A stretch of 15,072 nucleotides of DNA, taken from assembly GCA_946404295.1 (NCBI GenBank), contig CAMJDE010000018.1:1-15072 (forward strand), read 5' to 3'. Position 1 is the stretch's first letter, and the number at the start of each line of letters is the position of its first letter. Shown here piece by piece: positions 7,111 through 12,662 of this stretch. Under the pieces are notes generated by a model. That model was not told where the DNA came from, did no database searches, and saw nothing but the letters and a program-made list of their open reading frames with translations. Position numbers and translations under genes: made by a program. Source of the DNA: an uncultured Clostridia bacterium (GTDB taxonomy: Bacteria > Bacillota > Clostridia > Oscillospirales > CAG-272).

Positions 7111-7557
7111 TCAGGGATTCTGTTTTCCGGCGTTCTCCTCGCGGCGGCGGCGGTCGAGCCAGCTTTGCAGGATCAGTTCCGCCGAGAGCGCGTCGACCTT
7201 TTCCTTCCGCTTTTTGCCGAAGGTCTCGGTTGCAAAGAGAAAGCGGTTCGCTTCCATCGTGGTCATCCGCTCGTCCTCGAACAGGATCGGCAGATCGGTC
7301 TCGGCGCGGAGCAGGTCGGCGAAGGCGCGGACGATTTCGGCGCGGGGACCCTCGCTTCCGTCCATATTTTTCGGCAGTCCGACGACGATCCCGACGGCGT
7401 TCAGTTCCTTCGCCGTCTTCGCCACCGCGACCGCGGTGTTCTTCATACCGCCCGGCTTGATCGTGCCGACAGCCGACGCCATCAGCCCGAGCAGGTCGGA
7501 CGAGGCGATCCCCGTCCGCACGTCGCCGTAATCCACGCCGATCCATTTTCCGTTCAT
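7111..7557 (-). CDS. ruvX: RuvX/YqgF, Holliday junction resolvase-fold nuclease
   Basis: A 148-residue RNase H-fold protein of the YqgF family, described in other bacteria as a Holliday junction resolvase and as a factor in 5' maturation of pre-16S rRNA. Conserved blocks are all present: GVDYGDVRTGIA (7-18, with catalytic D9), GLPKNMDGSEGP (60-71), EDERMTT (94-100) and VDALSAELILQSWL near the C-terminus. The start ATG (7557-7555) has AAAGGAAG upstream; longer in-frame extension would run into the divergent methyltransferase. It sits alone on its strand, 66 bp from the divergent rlmA-type gene, and is not in the common alaS-ruvX setting. A terminator lies downstream. Confidence 0.95.
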   Translation of the reverse strand: MNGKWIGVDYGDVRTGIASSDLLGLMASAVGTIKPGGMKNTAVAVAKTAKELNAVGIVVGLPKNMDGSEGPRAEIVRAFADLLRAETDLPILFEDERMTTMEANRFLFATETFGKKRKEKVDALSAELILQSWLDRRRREENAGKQNP

Positions 7558-7623
7558 TCTTTTTCTTCCTTTGATTGATTTTGATCCCGTCCGGGTCGGA
7601 CGCCCGGGAAAGGAAACGCGTTC

Positions 7624-8466
7624 GTGAGAGACTTTGCCAAAACCGATTGGGTCTATCCCGTCCTGACCTGCCCCGTCTGCGGGGAGGGGCTTTTTCGCGC
7701 GGACGGATGCGTGAAGTGCCTCCTGCGGCACAGTTTTGATCTTTCGGCGAAGGGGGTGCTGAACCTCTCGCCCGCCGCCGGGAAACGTCACGGGGACGAT
7801 CCCGGAATGGTCGCGGCGCGGCGTCGGTTCCTCTCGGCGGGACACTACGCCCCGCTCGCGCAGGCGCTTGCCGGGGAGGTCGCCCGGCGGCTGCCCGGTT
7901 CTCCCGTGATCCTCGACGCCGGATGCGGCGAAGGGTATTATACCGCCGCCGTCGCCCGCGCTCTGCCGTCCGCCCGCCTGATCGGGCTGGATCTCTCGTC
8001 CGAGGCGGTGAAATGCTGCGCGTCGCGCGAGGAAGCGCGGGAGGGTCGGATCTTTCCGCTCGTGGCGGGGGTCTACCGTCTGCCGCTCCGGGACGGGGCG
8101 GTCGACGGGGTGATCTCGACGTTCTCACCCTTCGCCGGGGACGAGTTTTTACGCGTCCTGAAACCGGGCGGGACCCTCTTCCGCGCGATCCCAGACCGGC
8201 GGCATCTCTTCGCCCTGAAGGAGATCCTCTACGACGAGCCCTACGAGAACGAGGTCGCCGATTTTGCGATCGACGGGTTCGATTTTCTCGGCGCGCGGGA
8301 GGTTCGGACGGTTGTTTCGCTGAAAACCCCCTCCGAGATCTCGGATCTGCTCGGGATGACCCCCTACGCTTACCGCACCCCGCCGAAGGGGAAGGAGCGG
8401 CTCGCCGCCCTCTCCGAGTTGTCCGTCGGGGCGGAGTTTATCTTACTTACCTATCGGCGAGCGTGA
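7624..8466 (+). CDS. rlmA: 23S rRNA (guanine-N1) methyltransferase, RlmA family
   Basis: A 280-residue SAM-dependent enzyme of the RlmA/TlrB family, which methylates N1 of a guanine in hairpin 35 of 23S rRNA (G745 in E. coli, G748 in many Gram-positives). The N-terminal zinc site is visible as C16, C19, C29 and C32 (or H36), in TCPVCG and CVKCLLRHSFD. The linker SAKGVLNL, SAM motif I VILDAGCGEGYYT (95-107) and HLFALKEILYDEPYENEV all fit. The start is GTG at 7624, preceded by AAAGGAAACG. The last 20 bp overlap the 3' end of the convergent histidine kinase gene. Which of the two guanines is the target cannot be told from sequence; the G748 type would be expected in Bacillota. Confidence 0.88.
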   Translation: MRDFAKTDWVYPVLTCPVCGEGLFRADGCVKCLLRHSFDLSAKGVLNLSPAAGKRHGDDPGMVAARRRFLSAGHYAPLAQALAGEVARRLPGSPVILDAGCGEGYYTAAVARALPSARLIGLDLSSEAVKCCASREEAREGRIFPLVAGVYRLPLRDGAVDGVISTFSPFAGDEFLRVLKPGGTLFRAIPDRRHLFALKEILYDEPYENEVADFAIDGFDFLGAREVRTVVSLKTPSEISDLLGMTPYAYRTPPKGKERLAALSELSVGAEFILLTYRRA

Positions 8467-9544
8467 CCTCGTCGGGGAGATGGACCGTGAAGGCCGTGCC
8501 CCTGCCCAAAGCCGACTCGACGTCGACGCGTCCGCCGTGCAGTTCGACGATCCGGCGCACGAGCGGGAGCCCCAGCCCGTTGCCCTCCGCCTTGTGGGAG
8601 GTGTCGCCCTGATAGAACGCCTCGAAGATGTGCTTTTTCGTCTCCTCGCTCATCCCCGCGCCGTTGTCCGCGACGACGACCGTGACCCCGTCCGCCTCGC
8701 GGCGGCAGGAGACGCGGATGATCCCGCCCTCGTCGGGGCAGAACTTGATCGCGTTGGAGAGCAGGTTTTCAAAGACGTGGAAAAGCATCTCGGGGTTGGA
8801 GGAATAGACGACCGTCTCGTCGAGATCGAGTTGAAGCTCGATCTGTTTTTTCGTCCATTCGCGCTCCTGCATCAGGATCGCGTCGCGGATCTCCTCGGTC
8901 AGATCGAAGTCCTCGCGCTCGGATACGAAACGCTGATTTTCGAGTTTGGAGAGCAGGAGGATCCCGGTCGTCATCCCGGTCAGGCGGTCGCACGCCTCGG
9001 TGATGATGCGGATGTATTCGTCCCGCTCGTCGCGCGAGAGCGACGGGTCGGAGAGTTCGCGGACGTAGCCGCGGATGGCGTTCAGGGGCGTTTTGAACTC
9101 GTGCGAGACGTTCCCGATAAAATCCTTGCGGAAAATCTCGATCCCCGACAGTTCGCGTTCCATCTCGTTGAACGAGGTGATCAGTTGGCTGAACTGGTTT
9201 TTGCGGAAGCGGACGGGGACGGGGGTCGAGAAGTCGCCGCGCGCGATCCGCTCGGTCGCCCGGATCAGGTCGTCGACCGGACGCAGAATCTGTTTCGACA
9301 CCACGATCGAGAAGATCGTGCCCAGCAGAATACTTGCCGGAAGGGCGATCAGAACCAGGACGATCGGGGTATAAGCCGTAAAACCCCCCGGGTTGGCGTG
9401 GTAAACCGCCGACGCGACGCCGCCCGCAATGATACTCGACGCCAACATAATGAGAAAGACCGAGCCGATCATCGTGAAGCGGAAGGAGTGCAGGATCGCT
9501 CCGATCCGCCGCTTCAGTCCCTTGAAGAAGCCGCCGACCGTCAT
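8447..9544 (-). CDS. Membrane sensor histidine kinase, short-loop (intramembrane-sensing) type
   Basis: A 365-residue HisKA/HATPase kinase. Two transmembrane helices (about 24-47 and 59-82) are joined by only about ten outside residues (HANPGGFTAY), so there is no extracytoplasmic sensor domain. A HAMP domain follows (about 83-135). The phospho-acceptor H148 is in NVSHEFKTPLNAIRGY, then the N box NLLSNAIKF, G1 DNGAGM and G2 GNGLGLPLV. All catalytic motifs are intact. The start ATG overlaps the response regulator stop as ATGA, so the pair is coupled. The stop overlaps the convergent rlmA gene by 20 bp. The short-loop layout recalls kinases that sense envelope stress or work with a partner membrane protein; the signal is unknown. 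Confidence 0.93.
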   Translation of the reverse strand: MTVGGFFKGLKRRIGAILHSFRFTMIGSVFLIMLASSIIAGGVASAVYHANPGGFTAYTPIVLVLIALPASILLGTIFSIVVSKQILRPVDDLIRATERIARGDFSTPVPVRFRKNQFSQLITSFNEMERELSGIEIFRKDFIGNVSHEFKTPLNAIRGYVRELSDPSLSRDERDEYIRIITEACDRLTGMTTGILLLSKLENQRFVSEREDFDLTEEIRDAILMQEREWTKKQIELQLDLDETVVYSSNPEMLFHVFENLLSNAIKFCPDEGGIIRVSCRREADGVTVVVADNGAGMSEETKKHIFEAFYQGDTSHKAEGNGLGLPLVRRIVELHGGRVDVESALGRGTAFTVHLPDEVTLADR

Positions 9545-10230
9545 CGCTTTTCCTCCCCCGTCACGTTGGCGCGGTACCCCAGCCCCCGGATGGTCACGAT
9601 CTCAAAGTCGCGGGCGTCGGGAAAGCGATCGCGCAGCCGCTTGATATGGACGTCGACCGTCCGCTCGTCGGTGTCGGATTCCATACCCCAGATCTCGTCC
9701 ATCAACTGGCGGCGGGTGAAGATCCTGCCGGGGTAGGAGAGCAGCTTGAAGAGGAGCAGAAATTCTTTCTGCGGCAGGATCTGTTCGCCGCCGCCCACGT
9801 CCTTGACCGACAGCGCGTCGTAACTCAGCGTATAGCGTCCGACCGTCAGCCGCCGTTCGGTCGCGATCTTCGCGCGGCGGAGCAGAGCCGAAACCCGGAG
9901 CAGAAGTTCTTCCTCGTCGATCGGCTTGACCATATAATCGTCGGCGCCGGCGGAGAACGCCTGCCGTTTGTCCGAGAGCGAGCCCTTCGCCGTCGTCATC
10001 AGGATCGGGGTCTCAAAGCGGCTGCCGCGCACGGTGCGGATGAACTCGAACCCGTCCATTTTCGGCATCATGATGTCGAGAATGAACAGGTCGACGTGAT
10101 AGCGGTCCATCAGCGACAGCGCCTCGACCCCGTCGGACGCGGGGATCGGGTCGTAGCCGCCCCGGCGCAATACCTGACAGGTCAGGCGGCGCGTTACGGG
10201 ATCGTCCTCGACGACCATCACAGCAAACAT
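9541..10230 (-). CDS. OmpR/PhoB-family response regulator
   Basis: A 229-residue DNA-binding response regulator, cognate to the kinase it overlaps. The receiver domain has the acidic pocket E8/D9/D10, phospho-acceptor D52 in LFILDIMMPKMDG, a switch threonine in MTTAKGS and the conserved lysine in DDYMVKPID. The C-terminal winged helix ends in DERTVDVHIKRLRDRF and IRGLGYRAN, typical of OmpR/PhoB. I chose the ATG at 10230 because AAAGGAG lies eight bases ahead and the receiver begins there; the in-frame ATG at 10275 lacks a binding site. No good sigma-A promoter was found in the 193-bp divergent gap, so the gene may need activation, perhaps by itself, which is inference. Target genes are unknown. 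Confidence 0.94.
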   Translation of the reverse strand: MFAVMVVEDDPVTRRLTCQVLRRGGYDPIPASDGVEALSLMDRYHVDLFILDIMMPKMDGFEFIRTVRGSRFETPILMTTAKGSLSDKRQAFSAGADDYMVKPIDEEELLLRVSALLRRAKIATERRLTVGRYTLSYDALSVKDVGGGEQILPQKEFLLLFKLLSYPGRIFTRRQLMDEIWGMESDTDERTVDVHIKRLRDRFPDARDFEIVTIRGLGYRANVTGEEKR

Positions 10231-10327
10231 CGGGCGGTCTCCTTTCACGATTGGCAGGTTTTGCCGTACCGGCATAGAATACGAACGGAAAATGCGGCGA
10301 CTTCCACAAATCGTTAATAAATAATTA

Positions 10328-10356
10328 TTGACGCGTTCACACTCAAGTCATATATT
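10328..10356 (+). promoter_or_regulatory. Sigma-A promoter for the Tudor-like protein gene
   Basis: TTGACG (10328-10333) and TATATT (10351-10356) are 17 bp apart. A second extended -10, TGC-TACAAT (TACAAT at 10362-10367), lies just downstream without a clear -35, so there may be two start points. The transcript would have a leader of about 55-60 nt. Confidence 0.75.
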
Positions 10357-10383
10357 CTTGCTACAATTCGTCCTACACAATAC

Positions 10384-10398
10384 GGAGCGCAGCGCTCC
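10384..10398 (+). promoter_or_regulatory. Leader palindrome before the Tudor-like gene
   Basis: GGAGCGC-A-GCGCTCC is a perfect inverted repeat with a single central base; as RNA it would fold with a loop of about five. It lies in the untranslated leader, about ten bases ahead of the AAGGAG ribosome binding site. It may be an RNA stabiliser or an operator, and the function is unknown. Confidence 0.45.
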
Positions 10399-10423
10399 GG
10401 GAGACGGAAGGAGTTCCTTTGAT

Positions 10424-10762
10424 ATGGAGATCATCGGTCAGACCGTTCGTCATAAAACGCTCGGCGAGGGGAAGGTGGAGAAAGCCGACGGCAGATACCT
10501 GTCGATCGCCTTTTCCTGCGGGGTCAAGACCTTCGTTTATCCCGACACGTTCGGAAAGTTTCTCGTCGCAGTCGATCCCGCGTTCGCAAAACAGGTCGAA
10601 AGCGATCTGGCGGCGGACAAGAGCGCCAAGGAGAAGAACGACGCGCTTCGCCGCGAGGAAGCCAAGTGCTTCAGCCACGGCATCGTGATCCCCGGCCGCG
10701 CCGTGCAGGCGGAGGACGAGGGGCAGAGCGCGTTCGTCAAGGACGACGACGAGGACAACTGA
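10424..10762 (+). CDS. Small Tudor-like/SH3-barrel protein of unknown function
   Basis: A 112-residue soluble protein. Residues 1-45 (GQTVRHKTLGEGKVEKADGRYLSIAF...GVKTFVYP pattern) match the VxHxxFGxGxV layout of the Tudor-like beta-barrel at the C-terminus of PcrA/UvrD helicases, which is known to contact RNA polymerase, and of similar folds in CarD and Mfd. A charged helical stretch (about 55-80) and a very acidic tail (EDEGQSAFVKDDDEDN) follow. The ATG at 10424 follows GGAAGGAGTTCC; the in-frame ATG at 10328 lies inside the promoter and is rejected. It is a single-gene unit with its own promoter, leader hairpin and strong terminator. A role in binding transcription machinery or nucleic acid is inference from the fold pattern only. 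Confidence 0.82.
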   Translation: MEIIGQTVRHKTLGEGKVEKADGRYLSIAFSCGVKTFVYPDTFGKFLVAVDPAFAKQVESDLAADKSAKEKNDALRREEAKCFSHGIVIPGRAVQAEDEGQSAFVKDDDEDN

Positions 10763-10788
10763 TCCGGGCGGGCGACCGCCGGGAGTTT

Positions 10789-10819
10789 GCGGGGGGAGCG
10801 GATCGCTCTCCCCGCTTTT
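10789..10819 (+). terminator. Rho-independent terminator of the Tudor-like gene
   Basis: GCGGGGGGAGCG (10789-10800) and CGCTCTCCCCGC (10804-10815) form a 12-bp stem with one G/U pair and loop GAT, followed by TTTT. It lies 26 bp after the stop codon and ends 2 bp short of the convergent membrane protein gene. On the minus strand no T-run follows, so it mainly serves the plus strand. Confidence 0.85.
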
Positions 10820-10821
10820 CG

Positions 10822-11115
10822 TCAGAGAAACAGTATTTCGCAGAGCACGATCCCCGAAAGGATCGCGCCGACGACGAGGAACGTCACGCCGACCGAGGAG
10901 AGGAGATGGACGCCCCGGCGGTAATGCTTATTGATCCACCGGTTCTTGTCGAGAATGAAAAACGTCATAAGGAAGAGCGCGGCGACCGAGCCGATCACGG
11001 CGAGCCCGGTCATAACCTCCCGGACGGGGAAGTCGGAGTTGCCGTCGAACAGGGCGTCCAGGATCGCGTAGGCGCCCCAGAGGATGCACGAGCCGAGATA
11101 AACGATCGTATGCAC
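10822..11115 (-). CDS. Small three-helix membrane protein of unknown function
   Basis: A 97-residue protein made almost entirely of three hydrophobic segments (about 3-22, 34-55 and 70-95), with a short basic loop DKNRWINKHYRR between the second and third. No family was recognised. The proposed start is GTG at 11115-11113. A good ribosome binding site (AAAGGAG) exists but lies about two dozen bases upstream, separated from the GTG by a GCGCG/CGCGC hairpin; no in-frame start lies closer to it. A clear promoter (11166-11194) drives it as a single gene. Real expression is likely given promoter, binding site and membrane-like composition; the exact start is less sure. Confidence 0.75.
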   Translation of the reverse strand: MHTIVYLGSCILWGAYAILDALFDGNSDFPVREVMTGLAVIGSVAALFLMTFFILDKNRWINKHYRRGVHLLSSVGVTFLVVGAILSGIVLCEILFL

Positions 11116-11165
11116 TGTTTCACGTCCGCGCGAAAGCCGCGCTCCTTTCGTCAGACTGTCATTTC

Positions 11166-11194
11166 ATTGTAACACGCGCGCGCAAAAAAATCAA
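11166..11194 (-). promoter_or_regulatory. Sigma-A promoter for the small membrane protein gene
   Basis: On the minus strand TTGATT (11194-11189) and TACAAT (11171-11166) are 17 bp apart, with TG in the extended -10 position. It sits back to back with the plus promoter at 11203-11231; the two -35 boxes are only 8 bp apart. Confidence 0.75.
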
Positions 11195-11202
11195 GGTTCC
11201 GG

Positions 11203-11231
11203 TGGACAATTCGGGAAATCTGTGCTACAAT
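11203..11231 (+). promoter_or_regulatory. Sigma-A promoter for the HAD-GNAT-rqcH-mnmM run
   Basis: TGGACA (11203-11208) and TACAAT (11226-11231) are 17 bp apart, with TG in the extended -10 position (TGC-TACAAT). The start point would be near 11238, about 20 nt before the HAD gene, leaving a leader barely longer than the ribosome binding site. Confidence 0.75.
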
Positions 11232-11257
11232 AGACAAAAACGGAAGGGGGGATCGCG

Positions 11258-11917
11258 ATGCGTTTTCTCGACCGCTACGACGCGCTGGTCTGGGACTTCA
11301 ACGGGACGCTGCTCGACGACGTTGACCTCGGGATCGTGTGCGCGAACGAGATGCTCGCCCGCCGGGGGCTGCCCCTGATCCCCGACCGGAAGAGGTATTT
11401 CGAGCTGTTCGGCTTTCCGATCGTCGACTACTACCGCCGTCTCGGCTTTGATTTTTCGCGCGAGCCCTACGAGGTTCTGGCGCACGAATGGATCGCCGAA
11501 TACCGCAGCCGCGAGCGGGACGTGCCGCTTCGCGCGGGGGCAGTCGATCTGCTTTCCGCCGTGAAAGAGGCGGGGATCCCGCAGGTCGTGCTCTCGGCGA
11601 CCGAGAGTTCGATGCTGAACGAGCAGCTCCGCGACCTCGGCGTCTCCGGTTATTTTTCCGAGATCGTCGGGCGGGGTGATATCTACGCGCCCGACAAGAC
11701 CGGGCTTGCCCGCCGCTGGGCACAGACGCGGAAGCCGGGGCGCTGTCTGATGATCGGGGACACCGAACACGATCTCGCGTGCGCCGAAGCCGCCGGGTTC
11801 GACTGCCTGCTTGTGCGCGGCGGGCACACGTCGGACGGCGATCTCGACCGCATCGACTGCCGCGTTCTGCCCGACCTCTTCGCCCTGAAGGAGGTGCTTT
11901 TCGGTGCTGAAGCTTGA
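11258..11917 (+). CDS. HAD-superfamily hydrolase (phosphoglycolate phosphatase-like)
   Basis: A 219-residue soluble phosphatase-type protein. Motif I is D13-F-N15-G-T: the nucleophile D13 is present, but the usual second aspartate (acid/base) is asparagine. A four-helix cap follows (about 22-90). Motif II is S113 in VVLSATE, motif III K147 in APDKTG, and motif IV GDTEHD (167-172). The ATG follows GGAAGGGGGGATCGCG. It is the first gene of a plus-strand run and overlaps the GNAT gene by 14 bp. Phosphatase activity on a small phosphorylated metabolite is the default guess; the DxN change may alter or slow the chemistry. The substrate is unknown. Confidence 0.88.
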   Translation: MRFLDRYDALVWDFNGTLLDDVDLGIVCANEMLARRGLPLIPDRKRYFELFGFPIVDYYRRLGFDFSREPYEVLAHEWIAEYRSRERDVPLRAGAVDLLSAVKEAGIPQVVLSATESSMLNEQLRDLGVSGYFSEIVGRGDIYAPDKTGLARRWAQTRKPGRCLMIGDTEHDLACAEAAGFDCLLVRGGHTSDGDLDRIDCRVLPDLFALKEVLFGAEA

Positions 11918-12599
11918 CCGCGAGGGCGAGGAATTCGTCTTTACAAACGACTGGGATATCCTGATCCCCGTCGAGATCGAACAGACCCCCGAAAAGGGGC
12001 TGGTCCTGACCGTGATCCCGCGGCTGAAGAAGCTCGGGCGCGAATTTTTAAGGAAATTTGCAAACCACCCCTTTTCCGGCGAGGCGCTGGAATGGTTGCG
12101 GACGGAGATCGCCGGGGTGAGCGCGGATTGGGGCTACCCCGTCGGGCGCCACGCGGTGCGGCATTGCCGGATCTTCCGCTTTCCCGCGGGTTCGGAGCCG
12201 CTCTCGCCGCTCTCCGGCGGGCGACCCCTGACGGCGGACGACGAGGAACGGAACCTAACGACCTTCGACCTTGCCGAAACGGTTTCCGACGGGCGGCTCT
12301 GCTTCGGGCAGATCGAGGGGGAAGAGGTGGTTTCGGTCGCCGTGACCCACGCCTCGCCCGACGAACGCGCGCCGGGCGGACTGCTCGAGATCGGGGTCGA
12401 AACGATCCCCGCGGCGCGGCGGCGCGGCTACGCGGTCTCCTGTCTTTCGGGGCTGACCGCCCTGGTTCTCTCGCGCGGGCTCGTCCCCGAGTACCGCTGC
12501 ACGTTTTCCAACGTCGGTTCGGCGAAAACGGCGCGGGCGGCGGGGTATTTGCAGATCGGGGAGGCGTGCTCGTTCGTTCTGCGGCGGGCGGCGCGGTGA
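11904..12599 (+). CDS. GNAT-family N-acetyltransferase
   Basis: A 231-residue protein whose C-terminal third (about 130-225) has the GNAT acetyl-CoA fold: the strand LLEIGVETI, the pyrophosphate-binding turn ARRRGYA (171-177), the following helix, then RCTFSNVGSAKTARAAGY, which matches the late NxxSxxxAxxxGF block. The N-terminal part is not recognised beyond being typical of the larger GNAT proteins in clostridia. The GTG start at 11904 has a strong AAGGAGG nine bases ahead, inside the HAD gene; the 14-bp overlap suggests translational coupling. It is followed by a 63-bp gap to rqcH with no clear terminator. The acceptor substrate is unknown. Confidence 0.82.
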   Translation: MLKLDREGEEFVFTNDWDILIPVEIEQTPEKGLVLTVIPRLKKLGREFLRKFANHPFSGEALEWLRTEIAGVSADWGYPVGRHAVRHCRIFRFPAGSEPLSPLSGGRPLTADDEERNLTTFDLAETVSDGRLCFGQIEGEEVVSVAVTHASPDERAPGGLLEIGVETIPAARRRGYAVSCLSGLTALVLSRGLVPEYRCTFSNVGSAKTARAAGYLQIGEACSFVLRRAAR

Positions 12600-12662
12600 C
12601 CCGAAACGACGGTTTTTTAACGAAAAGCAAACGATAAAGTAAGGCGGAAAGGAGGAAAGCGT

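Noticed and set aside
7558..7623. Regulatory hairpin GTCCG-GGT-CGGAC between ruvX and rlmA
   Set aside because: A 5-bp stem in GC-rich sequence is expected by chance. No promoter boxes accompany it.
6959..8128. 389-codon minus-strand open frame across ruvX and the rlmA start
   Set aside because: It crosses a terminator and lies antisense or out of frame to two motif-complete genes. Its arginine-rich composition is a GC artefact.
10231..10327. Promoter for the response regulator-kinase pair
   Set aside because: TATTCT-like and TTAACG-like boxes exist on the minus strand but not as a pair at 16-18 bp, so no promoter is called.
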